Shown here: positions 23,558 to 32,648 of the stretch, in pieces
Position numbering within the stretch: the first letter of the stretch is position 1
How the letters are laid out: each line of letters opens with the position of its first letter
Assembly (NCBI GenBank): GCA_959596505.1
Contig: CAUFWM010000010.1
Span: 1 to 39,883 of the forward strand
DNA: 39,883 nucleotides
Direction of reading: 5' to 3'
Origin: an uncultured Collinsella sp.
GTDB lineage: Bacteria > Actinomycetota > Coriobacteriia > Coriobacteriales > Coriobacteriaceae
Notes under the pieces: generated by a model
Seen by the model: only the letters and a program-made list of their open reading frames with translations
The model's database searches: none
Told to the model about the DNA's origin: nothing
Position numbers and translations under genes: made by a program

Positions 23558-24261
23558 CGAAGCATGTGCTCCGCGTGATCAACGTGCTAGCGACCGTCGT
23601 GATCCTGATCGCCTTTGTGGTGCTGCTGCGCACGGTATTCACGCCTGCCGGCGAGATTCCCACCATCATGGGGTATGGATTTATGCGCACGCTGACCGGC
23701 TCGATGGAGCCGGCGATTCCCGTGCATTCGTTTATCGTCGTCGATACCGATGGCGGTCAGGCCTATCAGGTGGGCGACATCATCACCTTCCATTCGTCCG
23801 ATGACGCGTTGGAGGGTTCGCTCAACACGCACCGCATCGTTGCCGTGGAGGCCGCGGCCGACGGCGCGCCGGTCTACCGCACCAAGGGCGATGCCAATCC
23901 GGTCGAGGATGCCGCGCCCGTGCCCGCCGCCGACGTGGTGGGTCGCGTGGTCTTTGTCTCGGCGGGGCTTGGCGTGGTGGTCTCGCTGCTCACCAATCCG
24001 CTGCTATTCTTTCCGCTCATCGTGGTGCCGCTGATCGTGCTGCTGGTGCTCGAGATCCGCCATATGGTCAAGGCCACGCAAGAGGTGGCACGCGCCGAGG
24101 ACGAGGCCGCCCTGCGCGCGGCCGTGGAGCAGATTCGCGAAAAGCGTCGCCGCGAGCAGGAGGACCGGGACAGCGCAAAGGACCCAGGCGATGGCGATCG
24201 TGCCCAGGGGCGTGCGGAAGCCGACCCCGGCGCCCTCGACGATTCCAACCGCTCGGCATAG
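23554..24261 (+). CDS. Second SipW-like (ER-type) signal peptidase I
   Basis: 235 residues from a GTG at 23554 that overlaps the previous stop by four bases, with AAAGGA 9 bases upstream. A membrane segment at about 8-29, catalytic serine in L-T-G-S50-M-E-P, His in N-T-H93-R-I, and acids in K-G-D113-A-N-P-V-E-D119. A second membrane segment at about 145-170 is followed by a charged cytoplasmic helix. It is the same Ser-His type as the enzyme at 18817 but clearly diverged, so the two may differ in substrate. It is the last gene of the operon. No strong terminator follows; a 7-bp stem at 24277-24295 lacks a T tract. Confidence 0.88.
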   Translation: MTKHVLRVINVLATVVILIAFVVLLRTVFTPAGEIPTIMGYGFMRTLTGSMEPAIPVHSFIVVDTDGGQAYQVGDIITFHSSDDALEGSLNTHRIVAVEAAADGAPVYRTKGDANPVEDAAPVPAADVVGRVVFVSAGLGVVVSLLTNPLLFFPLIVVPLIVLLVLEIRHMVKATQEVARAEDEAALRAAVEQIREKRRREQEDRDSAKDPGDGDRAQGRAEADPGALDDSNRSA

Positions 24262-24386
24262 ATCATCCGCACCTTTCGTCCCTACAATAGGGACGCTCGT
24301 AGATGTTCCGAATCGCCCGCTTTTCCATACCAATATTCGTGCTACAGTTTGAGCGCTTTGTTGCCAATTGATTTCGGGGGAGTGGA

Positions 24387-25409
24387 ATGGAACAGGAGCG
24401 CTCGGCGCAGCGTGCACGTGAAAGGGCTTCGGTACCGATGACGGCGGCGTCCGATTTTATCGTGCCCGAGGGCACCGATGAGCTCAGCCGCAACACCCGT
24501 CGCGCATGGCGCGACCGCCTGAACAGCGCTTCGACGCGCAAGATGATCACGGGCGTCTTGGCTACGCTGGTGGGCGGTTCGTTTTGGGGCTTCTCGGGCA
24601 CCAGCGCGAGCTTTCTGTTCGATACCTACCACGTCGACACCTTGTGGCTTATGAGCGTGCGTCAGATTCTCGCCGGTCTACTCTTTATGGCCGTGGTTGT
24701 TACGCGCGACCGCGAGCGCCTGATTAAGCTCTGGGCCACACCCGCCGATCGTAAGCAGCTGCTGCTCTTTACCGCCTTTGGCCTGCTGTTCAATCAGTTT
24801 TGCTATCTTTCGGCCGTGCGTCTGACGAACGCCGGAACCGCGACGGTGCTCCAGTGCCTGCAGCTCGTTATCATCATGGGCTACACCTGCGTGACCGATC
24901 GCCGCATGCCGCGTACTCGCGAAGTCATCGGCATCGGTCTGGCTCTGGGTGGCACCTTTTTAATCGCCACCGGTGGCGACCCCACCAGCCTGAATATCTC
25001 GCCGCTCGGCCTGATCGCGGGTCTCATGTGTGCAGTCAGCGCTACATGCATGGCGGTGATTCCCGCCAAGATCCTGCCCGAATACGGCAGCCCCATCGTT
25101 ACGGGCTCGGCAATGCTCACGGCGGGCGTGGTCTCGTGTGTCTTCGTGCAGCCCTGGACGCATATGCCGGCGCTCGACGCTGCCGGCGCCGAGGCGCTCG
25201 CGGTGTTCGTGGTTATCGGCTCGTTTTTTGCTTACATGCTCTATATGCAGGGCGTGAAGGACATCGGCTCGGTGCGTGCGAGCCTCATCGGAACTGTGGA
25301 GCCGGTTTCGGCGACCATCACCAGCGCCGTTATGCTGGGCACGGTGTTTTTGCCGACCGACCTTATCGGCTTTGCCATGATCATCGTGATGATGTTCCTC
25401 ACGGTGTAG
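24387..25409 (+). CDS. EamA/DMT-family transporter
   Basis: 340 residues; the ATG at 24387 follows GGGGGAGTGG. About 50 hydrophilic residues precede ten predicted membrane helices in two repeated halves, as in drug/metabolite exporters of the EamA type. The motif GGSFWGFSGTSASFLF opens the first half. The late segment ASLIGTVEPVSATI is the typical E-P-V signature of the second half. The protein stops directly after the last helix (FLTV) without the short basic tail often seen. The substrate cannot be told. It may not belong to the preceding operon, since 125 bases separate them. Confidence 0.85.
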   Translation: MEQERSAQRARERASVPMTAASDFIVPEGTDELSRNTRRAWRDRLNSASTRKMITGVLATLVGGSFWGFSGTSASFLFDTYHVDTLWLMSVRQILAGLLFMAVVVTRDRERLIKLWATPADRKQLLLFTAFGLLFNQFCYLSAVRLTNAGTATVLQCLQLVIIMGYTCVTDRRMPRTREVIGIGLALGGTFLIATGGDPTSLNISPLGLIAGLMCAVSATCMAVIPAKILPEYGSPIVTGSAMLTAGVVSCVFVQPWTHMPALDAAGAEALAVFVVIGSFFAYMLYMQGVKDIGSVRASLIGTVEPVSATITSAVMLGTVFLPTDLIGFAMIIVMMFLTV

Positions 25410-25558
25410 CTGGCGCCGCCGCCAAGACAGAAAAGGTGTTGTGCCACATTTTCGCCAATTGATGTCCGTGTCTGGAGTTTAGCTGTCGATGTCCAAAATG
25501 CCATAAACTAGTAACGTTATGGACTTTTTCATTGCGACTCAATTGCGAGGATTTCTTT

Positions 25559-27889
25559 ATGGCTGGTAATCACTTTAAGGGCAGCGATAGCGGCCGTCCT
25601 GCAGTTCCGCCGCGTCCGAACGGGGCTGGTAAGGCCGGCACGCCGGGCGGCGCTGGACAGGGCGGTTCCGGTAAGCGCGTGTCTCCGGGCGAGACGGCGA
25701 TGTTTACCGCTCTGTACGAGCAGTCTCAAAAGGCAAAAAAGACCGGCCGTGCAAGAGGGAATGTCTTTGCGGGCGGTGCAACCTCCACGTCGCAGCCGAG
25801 CGGGGCTCCTTCGGTACCTGCGAACAACGCAGGTGCTGCCAACGTCGCGAATACCGCCGGCAACGTTAATGCCGGCAAGGCCGCCAACAATACTCCCTCT
25901 GCCGGTGGCGCGGGGCTTACGGGTAACCTTGGCACGATCTACACCGGCGCCTCCGAGACTGGCACGTTCGCCCGCCTGGATGATAGCGGTGCCGAGTTTG
26001 CGGGCTCGGGTTCCAAGGAAGATTATTACGATTTTGGCTTGAACTACGGTAGCGACGCTTCGTCGAGTTCGACCTCTGACGGTCTGGTCCGTCATCGCCA
26101 TCGCAAGGGCGAGCGCAAAAAGCGTCACACCGGCGCCATTATTGCCGCTGTAGTCGCGGTGCTTCTCGTTGCGCTTGGCGCAAGCGGCTTTATGCTGCTT
26201 AACTCTGCAAAGACCGTAAAGAGCGAAGCGAAGGAGGCTGTCGAGATCGTCGGTGGCCTTAAGGACAAGGTCACGTCGGGCGATTTTTCGACGCTGCCTG
26301 ACGACGCGAAAAAGATCGATGAGCTCTGCGACAGCATGAAGGCGGAGACCTCGAGCCCGCTGTGGACGGCGGCTTCGTTTATCCCGGTGTATGGCAGCGA
26401 CATCAATGCGGCCCGCACCATGATCGACGTCCTGTCCGATGTCTCGAGCAATGCACTGGTTCCCATGGCCGATAACCTTTCGCAGGCCACGCCCGGCAAG
26501 CTGTTCCAGGACGGCATGATTAACGTGTCCGCGCTGCAGGCCGTTGCCGATTCGCTTTCCGATAGCTCCAAGGTGTTCAAGAGCGCCAACGAGAAGATCC
26601 AGGGCATTGGCGATACTCATATTTCCCAGGTGACCGAGCTGGTCGATAAGGCCAAGGACGGCTTTGCCACCCTCAACGGCGCGGTTGACGCGGCGGAGAA
26701 AGTCGCCCCCGTCCTTCCCCAGATGCTCGGCGCCAACGGCCAGACGCGTCATTATCTTGTGCTCGCGATGAGCAATGTCGAGATCCGCGCCTGCGGCGGT
26801 TTCCCCGGTTCTCGCGGCGTGATGTCGGTGACTGACGGTAAGCTCGAACTGGGCGATTTTGTCAAAGTCGACATGATGAAAGAGCCTTTGACCCCGCTTC
26901 CCATCACCGATGAAGAGGCAAACTTATTCACGACCGGATGGGGCCTGACCGGATTCAACACGCTCGGATACACGATGGGCGACGTTACGATGACGCCCGA
27001 TTATCCGCGTGCGGCCCAGCTTGCCAGCGATATGCAGAAGGCCATTGTCGGAGATGACATCGACGGCGTATTTGCAGTCGATCCGGTATTTTTGCAGTAT
27101 ATGCTCGGCGTTGTAGGCGGCACACAGCTTCCTGACGGCACCGTCGTTGATGGAAGCAACGCCGCAAAGGTGCTGCTGCACGATATTTATTGGAATTACC
27201 CGGTAGAGGAACAGGACGCCATTTTTGCGGCGGTTGCCGGATCAGCTTTTAACAAGATCGTGGACGAACTGGGCTCCAGCGATATTACTAAGATTGCTGC
27301 CGCCATCGAAAAGGGCGCTTCCGAGGGTCGCATCCTCATGTATTCGAGAAATGATGACGAGGAAAAGGCCGCGAAGGCTCTTGGAATATCGGGCGCTCTC
27401 CAAACCGATACGTCGGAGGCTCCGATCTTGGGCGTCTATGTGAACAACTACAGCTATTCAAAGATGGATTGGTTCCTCGATAAGCGAGTCACCATCGATT
27501 CTTCGGTTGAAAATGCCGATGGCTCGACGACGTATCGAGTGACCACCTCGCTCAAGAACACGATGGCCCCCCAGGAGAAGGCCGAGATGCCTGGCTATTT
27601 CCAGGGCCATAACGGCATTAGCCAGGATATTGATGATGAGGTGCTGAGGCTTTATCTCTATGCTCCTGCGGGAGGCAGCATTTCGGACATTAAGACTTCG
27701 GGCTCCGGTTCTATCGAGATGAACGAAGCGACGCACGATGGCTTGAAGGTTGCATGGGGCGGTGTCCACATGCTTCTTGGACAAGACATAAAGGTCGAGT
27801 ACACGGTCACGACTTCGAAGGACTCTGGGCACAAAGAGCTTAAGGTTCGTACCACGCCAACCGCTCAAACGTTCGAACAGGATAAGTAA
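25559..27889 (+). CDS. DUF4012-domain membrane protein
   Basis: 776 residues; the ATG at 25559 has GAGGA 7 bases upstream, preferred to a TTG at 25532. The first 185 residues are a Gly/Ala/Asn-rich cytoplasmic region ending in a basic stretch (HRHRKGERKKRH). One membrane segment follows (about 190-212). The remainder is extracellular and contains the DUF4012 core from about 396 (LVLAMSNVEIRACGGFPGSRG). DUF4012 proteins are found near polysaccharide and cell-wall genes, but their biochemistry is not established. The gene for phosphoglucosamine mutase follows after three bases, which agrees with an envelope role. Confidence 0.82.
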   Translation: MAGNHFKGSDSGRPAVPPRPNGAGKAGTPGGAGQGGSGKRVSPGETAMFTALYEQSQKAKKTGRARGNVFAGGATSTSQPSGAPSVPANNAGAANVANTAGNVNAGKAANNTPSAGGAGLTGNLGTIYTGASETGTFARLDDSGAEFAGSGSKEDYYDFGLNYGSDASSSSTSDGLVRHRHRKGERKKRHTGAIIAAVVAVLLVALGASGFMLLNSAKTVKSEAKEAVEIVGGLKDKVTSGDFSTLPDDAKKIDELCDSMKAETSSPLWTAASFIPVYGSDINAARTMIDVLSDVSSNALVPMADNLSQATPGKLFQDGMINVSALQAVADSLSDSSKVFKSANEKIQGIGDTHISQVTELVDKAKDGFATLNGAVDAAEKVAPVLPQMLGANGQTRHYLVLAMSNVEIRACGGFPGSRGVMSVTDGKLELGDFVKVDMMKEPLTPLPITDEEANLFTTGWGLTGFNTLGYTMGDVTMTPDYPRAAQLASDMQKAIVGDDIDGVFAVDPVFLQYMLGVVGGTQLPDGTVVDGSNAAKVLLHDIYWNYPVEEQDAIFAAVAGSAFNKIVDELGSSDITKIAAAIEKGASEGRILMYSRNDDEEKAAKALGISGALQTDTSEAPILGVYVNNYSYSKMDWFLDKRVTIDSSVENADGSTTYRVTTSLKNTMAPQEKAEMPGYFQGHNGISQDIDDEVLRLYLYAPAGGSISDIKTSGSGSIEMNEATHDGLKVAWGGVHMLLGQDIKVEYTVTTSKDSGHKELKVRTTPTAQTFEQDK

Positions 27890-27892
27890 GAT

Positions 27893-29224
27893 ATGAAGTA
27901 CTTTGGCACCGACGGCTTTCGCGGTGAGGCCAACGTTGGGCTGACGGTAGAGCACGCTTATAAGATTGGCCGTTTTGTGGGCTGGTATTACGGCGCCAAC
28001 CGCGAGCGCAAGGCGCGCGTCATCGTGGGCAAGGACACCCGTCGCTCGAGCTATATGTTTGAGGCGGCGCTGGTGAGCGGCCTGGTCGCGAGCGGTGCGG
28101 ACGCCTATATGCTGCACGTGATCCCCACGCCGGGCGTGGCGCATCAGACCGTGGAGGGCTGCTTCGATTGCGGCATCATGATCAGTGCGAGCCACAACCC
28201 GTTTTGCGATAACGGCATTAAGCTCGTCAACAGCGACGGCTTTAAGATGGACGAGGACGTGCTGGAGCTCATCGAGGACTATATCGATGGCAAGAGCGAG
28301 GTGCCGCTGGCAACGGGCAATCACATCGGCGCCACGGTGGACTACATGCAGGGCCGCAACCGCTACATTGCTTCGCTCATCGCCAGCGCGAACTTTTCGC
28401 TGCAGGGCGTCAAGATCGGTATTGACTGCGCCAACGGCTCGGCTTCCTCGGTGGCCAAGCCGGTGTTCGACGCACTGGGTGCCGACGTGCGCGTGATCAA
28501 CGCCGCGCCCGATGGCTTTAACATCAACGTCGACTGCGGCTCCACGCATATGGAGCGCCTGCAGCGCCACGTGGTGGAGCAGGGGCTGGACGTGGGTTTT
28601 GCCTACGATGGTGATGCCGATCGCTGCTTGGCCGTGGACGAGCGCGGTCGCGTGGTAGACGGCGACCAGATCCTGTACGTGTGCGGCGTGTATCTGAACA
28701 AGCACGGTCGCCTTTCGGGCGGTACCGTGGTGCCGACGATCGCCAGCAACTTTGGCCTGGTCAAGTCGCTGGAGCTTGCCGGTCTAAGCGCCGTGACCAG
28801 CGGCGTGGGCGACCGTCACGTGTATGCCAAGATGCGCGAGGGCGGCTACAGCCTGGGTGGCGAGCAGACGGGCCATACGATCTTTGGCGATATCGAGCGC
28901 ACGGGCGACGGCATTATGACCTCGCTGCGCGTGATGGAAGTGATTCGTGCCGAGCGCGAGACGCTCTCGCAGCTCACGGCTCCGTGCAAGCTGCTGCCGC
29001 AGGCGCAGGTGGCCGTGCACGTGGCGGACAAGGACGCCGCGCTCGAGAACATGGGCGTGCAGAACGCCATCGCCGAGGCCGAGGCCGCGCTGGCAGGCGA
29101 GGGCCGCGTACTGGTGCGCAAGAGCGGAACCGAGTCGGTGATCCGCGTTTTGGCCGAAGCCCCCGACCAAGCCGCCGCCGACGCCGCCATGAAGCGCATC
29201 GCCAACGCGCTCGAGGCTCTGTAG
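27893..29224 (+). CDS. glmM: Phosphoglucosamine mutase
   Basis: 443 residues, the usual family length. It converts glucosamine-6-phosphate to glucosamine-1-phosphate for UDP-GlcNAc and peptidoglycan synthesis in the cytoplasm. It starts MKYFGTDGFRGEAN. The active-site phosphoserine is S100 in ISASHNP, the metal-binding loop is YDGDADRC, and the phosphate-binding loop is RKSGTES near the end. The start is three bases after the DUF4012 stop, so the two genes form an operon. Hairpins downstream end the unit. Confidence 0.95.
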   Translation: MKYFGTDGFRGEANVGLTVEHAYKIGRFVGWYYGANRERKARVIVGKDTRRSSYMFEAALVSGLVASGADAYMLHVIPTPGVAHQTVEGCFDCGIMISASHNPFCDNGIKLVNSDGFKMDEDVLELIEDYIDGKSEVPLATGNHIGATVDYMQGRNRYIASLIASANFSLQGVKIGIDCANGSASSVAKPVFDALGADVRVINAAPDGFNINVDCGSTHMERLQRHVVEQGLDVGFAYDGDADRCLAVDERGRVVDGDQILYVCGVYLNKHGRLSGGTVVPTIASNFGLVKSLELAGLSAVTSGVGDRHVYAKMREGGYSLGGEQTGHTIFGDIERTGDGIMTSLRVMEVIRAERETLSQLTAPCKLLPQAQVAVHVADKDAALENMGVQNAIAEAEAALAGEGRVLVRKSGTESVIRVLAEAPDQAAADAAMKRIANALEAL

Positions 29225-29251
29225 TTACGCGGTTTTACCAAACCGCGTAAC
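29224..29251 (+). other. Perfect 12-bp hairpin at the glmM stop codon
   Basis: GTTACGCGGTTT (29224-29235) pairs perfectly with AAACCGCGTAAC (29240-29251) around a four-base loop. No T tract follows. It may act with the next hairpin as a compound transcript end. Confidence 0.5.
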
Positions 29252-29265
29252 TGCTCGACGCTGCA

Positions 29266-29362
29266 AACGACCCTAAGCGGCAATCTGACGTTCAATTTCA
29301 AGGGCGCGACCAGAAGGTCAGCGCCCTTTCATTTCACGTCACCTTGCTCGCTTAGGGTCGTT
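29266..29362. repeat. Nested inverted repeat enclosing a terminator-like hairpin
   Basis: AACGACCCTAAGCG (29266-29279) and its perfect complement (29349-29362) enclose a second hairpin, AAGGGCGC (29300-29307) with GCGCCCTT (29321-29328), followed by TCATTT. The inner hairpin is the likely glmM terminator. Just to the right, two CTAGT-Y-ATTGGGT copies lie at 29398 and 29413. Confidence 0.5.
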
Positions 29363-29426
29363 TTCGCTGACGTTGCCAAGACATTAGCGTCAACGAACTA
29401 GTCATTGGGTACCTAGTTATTGGGTG

Positions 29427-29467
29427 AAAAAAGGGGACGCTGCGGATTGGTTCCGCGGCGTCCCCTT
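29427..29467 (-). terminator. Terminator of the M32 carboxypeptidase gene
   Basis: A stem of about 17 bp (AAAGGGGACGC with GGGGACG-type complement, 29430-29446 and 29451-29467), followed on the minus strand by at least six T (complement of 29427-29432). Confidence 0.85.
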
Positions 29468-29490
29468 TGCGTTGGCGTGTCGGTTATGCC

Positions 29491-31065
29491 TTACAGCTCG
29501 TACAGCGTGGTGAACTTGTCCTGCAGGTAGCTGCAGTAGTAGCGGGCGTCAAAGGCCATGCCGCACGCGCCCTTGATGAGCTCCGGCGCGTCCTTGGCGC
29601 GGCCCCACTGCCAAATGTGCCCGCCGAGCCAGGCGCGGACGGGTGCCAAGTCGCCGCTCGCGCAGGCGCCGTTGAGGTCGACACCGTCGCGGCACATGGC
29701 CGGCACAAACATGGCATCGTAGGCGCTGCCCAGCGCATAGGTGGGGAAGTAGCCAAACGAGCCGCCGCTCCAGTGCGTATCCTGCAGGCAGCCGTGCGTG
29801 TCGTCGGGAACGGGAATGCCCAGGTACTCGTTCATAAAGCGGTTCCAAAGCGCGGGGATGTCCTTGGCCGTGGCCTCGCCGGCAAACAGCATGCGCTCGA
29901 TCTGGTAGCGCACCATAATATGCAGCGGGTAGGTGAGCTCGTCGGCCTCGGTGCGGATCAGCGACGGCTGAGCGATGTTCACGGCGTGGTAGAGCGTGTC
30001 CTCGTCGACGTCGCCATAGACCTCGGGTGCGTGGCGGCGCAGCACCTCGAGCAGCGGTCCCATAAAGGCGCGGCTGCGACCCACGGTGTTCTCGAAGAAG
30101 CGGCTCTGGCTCTCGTGGATGCCCATGGAGGTGCCACCCTCAAGACAGGTGCGCGCATAGGCAGGATTGACGCCCAGCTCATACATGGCGTGTCCCGCCT
30201 CGTGGATGATGCTGTAGACGTTGGAGATGCAGTCGTCCTCGTAGATGTGCGTGGCGATGCGCGCGTCGCCCACCGAGAAGCCCTCGCTAAACGGGTGCTC
30301 GGTAAAGGCAAGCGTGGTGTCGTCCAGGTTCAGGCCGACAAGCTTCATCAAGTCGAAGCTCATGGCGCGCTGGGCAGCCTCGGGCACGTGGGCGTGCAAA
30401 AAGTCGGCAGCCGGCTGCTGGCCGCGCTCGCCGATGGCGTGCACGAGCGGCACGACCGTGGCCTTGACCTCATCGCAAAACGCATCGAAGCTCTTGGCGG
30501 AAAGCCCGCGCTCATACTGGTCGAGCCAAACATCGTACGGATCGCGCTTGGGATCCATGAGCTCGGCCTGATATTTGAGCTTGTCGACAATCTTATCCAC
30601 ATAGGGCTCAAAGCTCGCCCAGTCGTTGGCCGCCTTGGCCTTGTGCCACACGGCATCGGCCTCGCAGGTGAGCCTGGTCCAAGCCTCGGCCTCCTCGGTG
30701 GGAATGACGCTCGCCTCGCGCTGGTCGCGGCCGAGCACGCGGATCTCGTTGAGCAGTTGCGGGTCGTCGATCTTGCCGCCGGCGACCGTCTCGCGTGCCA
30801 GCGAGTGCACAAGCTCGACAGACTTTTTGCTGGTCAGGAGCTTGTGATGCTCGCCGGCAAGGGTGCCCATGGCGTCGGCGCGCGCTGCGGCGCCGTTGGC
30901 GGGCGCAATGGTCGCGCCATCAAACTCGGCGATCTTGAGCAGGTACTCGCGGGTCCACAGCTTGCCCTCGAGCTTGCGGAACTTCTTGACGGCCTTATCG
31001 ACCTTCATACCCTTGGGCGCCTTGCCCACGGCGGCCTTGGCCTTCTTATCCTTGTTCTTTCCCAT
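29491..31065 (-). CDS. M32-family metallocarboxypeptidase (carboxypeptidase Taq type)
   Basis: 524 residues, near the family length of about 500. It removes C-terminal amino acids from peptides in the cytoplasm. The metal site is H288-E-A-G-H292, followed by H317-E318-S-Q-S-R-F-F-E-N, the conserved HExxH and HES-Q pair of M32. The ATG at 31065 has AAGGA upstream. An extra Lys-rich segment of about 25 residues begins the protein (MGKNKDKKAKAA). It is a single gene with its own terminator. It is divergent from the pheST leader, with about 120 bases between its start and that leader's promoter. Confidence 0.92.
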   Translation of the reverse strand: MGKNKDKKAKAAVGKAPKGMKVDKAVKKFRKLEGKLWTREYLLKIAEFDGATIAPANGAAARADAMGTLAGEHHKLLTSKKSVELVHSLARETVAGGKIDDPQLLNEIRVLGRDQREASVIPTEEAEAWTRLTCEADAVWHKAKAANDWASFEPYVDKIVDKLKYQAELMDPKRDPYDVWLDQYERGLSAKSFDAFCDEVKATVVPLVHAIGERGQQPAADFLHAHVPEAAQRAMSFDLMKLVGLNLDDTTLAFTEHPFSEGFSVGDARIATHIYEDDCISNVYSIIHEAGHAMYELGVNPAYARTCLEGGTSMGIHESQSRFFENTVGRSRAFMGPLLEVLRRHAPEVYGDVDEDTLYHAVNIAQPSLIRTEADELTYPLHIMVRYQIERMLFAGEATAKDIPALWNRFMNEYLGIPVPDDTHGCLQDTHWSGGSFGYFPTYALGSAYDAMFVPAMCRDGVDLNGACASGDLAPVRAWLGGHIWQWGRAKDAPELIKGACGMAFDARYYCSYLQDKFTTLYEL

Positions 31066-31186
31066 GCCATATCCTTAATCTCGCAGGTCGAGCGTCACGA
31101 GCGGGCGCACGGCCAGTTTGCATACCTACTCGCCTTGTACCCAGCGCGAACAAAACGGAACGCGGCGATACGCCTACACAATGTGG

Positions 31187-31486
31187 TATCCTATAGCCCA
31201 ATGCGTTGACGGAGAGGGTTTTGCCCGCCGCGTCGCCGGCAAGAGAGGGAAGGTCATGGGCTGCAAGCCTTCCTGCGGTGGCAAGGGCCAAGCGTTCACT
31301 CCCGAGCAGCGACCTCAACGGGCGCGCGGCCACGCGGCGGCGATGTCTCCAGTAGGGAAGCCGTGAGCCTCGCGAAAAGGGGCAAAGAGTGGGCGCGGCG
31401 GGCCAGACATCCGCCGGGTCAAACAAGGTGGTACCGCGGAATTCAACCGTCCTTGGGCAATGCACATGCCCGAGGACGGTTTTTTG
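31187..31486 (+). ncRNA. T-box leader of the pheST operon
   Basis: A tRNA-sensing riboswitch. The conserved T-box AAGGTGGTACCGCGG is at 31425-31439. Stem I is closed by CGTTGA (31204-31209) and TCAACG (31315-31320), with a GAGAG motif near its 5' side. A TTC at 31295-31297 is the candidate phenylalanine specifier. The terminator (15-bp stem, 31445-31459 with 31467-31481, then T6) forms when charged tRNA binds. An extended -10, TGG-TATCCT (31184-31192), is the likely promoter. The specifier position is inferred; the T-box and terminator are clear. Confidence 0.9.
31445..31486 (+). terminator. Regulated terminator of the T-box leader
   Basis: AACCGTCCTTGGGCA pairs with TGCCCGAGGACGGTT around a seven-base loop, with one G-T wobble, followed by TTTTTG. 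It competes with the antiterminator formed with the T-box. Confidence 0.9.
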
Positions 31487-31571
31487 TTACCGAACCGGGC
31501 CGCACATCCGTAAGCGTCGGGCGGTGCCAGCCGCTCCGGCAAGCGGATGCGCGAGAGACGAAAGGGAAGAC

Positions 31572-32648
31572 ATGAGTCTGATTGATGATCTGGTCAAACT
31601 CGAGGAAGAGGCCAAGGAGCTCGTCGCAGGCGCCGACGACGCCGAGAAGCTCGAGGCCGCGCGCGTCGCGCTGCTCGGCCGCAAGGGCCGCATCACCGGC
31701 CTGATGCGCATGATGGGCAAGCTCGCCCCCGAGGATCGTCCCGTGATGGGCAAGCGCGCCAACGAGATGCGCCAGCTGATCGAGGGCATGCTCGACGAGC
31801 GCACCACCGAGATGAAGGCCGCCGCCCTTAAGCACGCACTCGAGCACGACGCCGTCGACATCACGCTGCCGGGCATCCGTCCGCAGATCGGTCACCAGCA
31901 CCTGATTAAGCAAATCATCGAGGAGGCCGAGGACATCTTCTGCGGCATCGGCTACACCGTCGAGTCCGGCCCCATGGTCGACACTTCCTACTACAACTTC
32001 ACCGCGCTCAACGCCCCCATGGATCACCCGAGCCGCTCGGCCCGCGATACCTTCTACGTGGTCGACAACAACCCCGGCAGCGTCGCGCACCCCGAGGCTC
32101 ACGCCCACGGCGAGTCCGACGTGCTGCTGCGTACCCAGACCTCGGGCGTGCAGATCCACACCATGGAGTCGCAAAAGCCGCCCATCTACATGATCTGCCC
32201 GGGCACCGTCTACCGTCCCGACACGGCCGACGCCTGCCACCTGCCGCAGTTCAACCAGATCGAGGGCCTGGTCGTCGACGAGGGCATTACCTTTGGCGAT
32301 CTGAAGGGCACGCTCGACTACTTTGTTAAGTGCATGTTTGGCGAGGACCGCAAGACGCGCTACCGTCCGCACTTCTTCCCCTTCACCGAGCCCAGCTGCG
32401 AGGTGGACGTAAGCTGTCACGTGTGCGGCGGCAAGGGCTGCAACTTCTGCAAGCACAGCGGCTGGATCGAGATCCTGGGCTGCGGCATGGTCGACCCCAA
32501 CGTCCTGATCAACTGCGGCATCGACTCCGAGAAGTACACCGGCTTCGCCTTTGGTATTGGCGCCGAGCGCATCGCGGCCCTGCGCTACGACCTGCCCGAC
32601 CTCAGAACTCTCATGACAGGCGATATGCGCTTCTTGAATCAGTTCTAG
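31572..32648 (+). CDS. pheS: Phenylalanine--tRNA ligase alpha subunit
   Basis: 358 residues; the ATG at 31572 follows AAAGGGAAG. N-terminal coiled coil (about 1-90), then the class II catalytic core. Motif 2 lies in the region of PGTVYRPDTADACHLPQFNQIEGL. FGEDRKTRYRPHFFPFTEPS and the motif 3 region GFAFGIGAERIAALRY follow. The CHVCGGKGCNFCKHSGW stretch is the usual PheS signature. With PheT it forms the alpha2-beta2 enzyme that charges tRNA-Phe. Expression is controlled by the T-box leader. Confidence 0.97.
   Translation: MSLIDDLVKLEEEAKELVAGADDAEKLEAARVALLGRKGRITGLMRMMGKLAPEDRPVMGKRANEMRQLIEGMLDERTTEMKAAALKHALEHDAVDITLPGIRPQIGHQHLIKQIIEEAEDIFCGIGYTVESGPMVDTSYYNFTALNAPMDHPSRSARDTFYVVDNNPGSVAHPEAHAHGESDVLLRTQTSGVQIHTMESQKPPIYMICPGTVYRPDTADACHLPQFNQIEGLVVDEGITFGDLKGTLDYFVKCMFGEDRKTRYRPHFFPFTEPSCEVDVSCHVCGGKGCNFCKHSGWIEILGCGMVDPNVLINCGIDSEKYTGFAFGIGAERIAALRYDLPDLRTLMTGDMRFLNQF

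Noticed and set aside
25400..25462. Frameshift at the end of the EamA transporter
   Set aside because: The protein stops just after its last helix, but all ten helices are present and no homologous tail is visible in another frame.
27458..28705. 415-codon open frame on the minus strand
   Set aside because: Shadow of the DUF4012/glmM genes; composition typical of antisense of GC-rich coding DNA.
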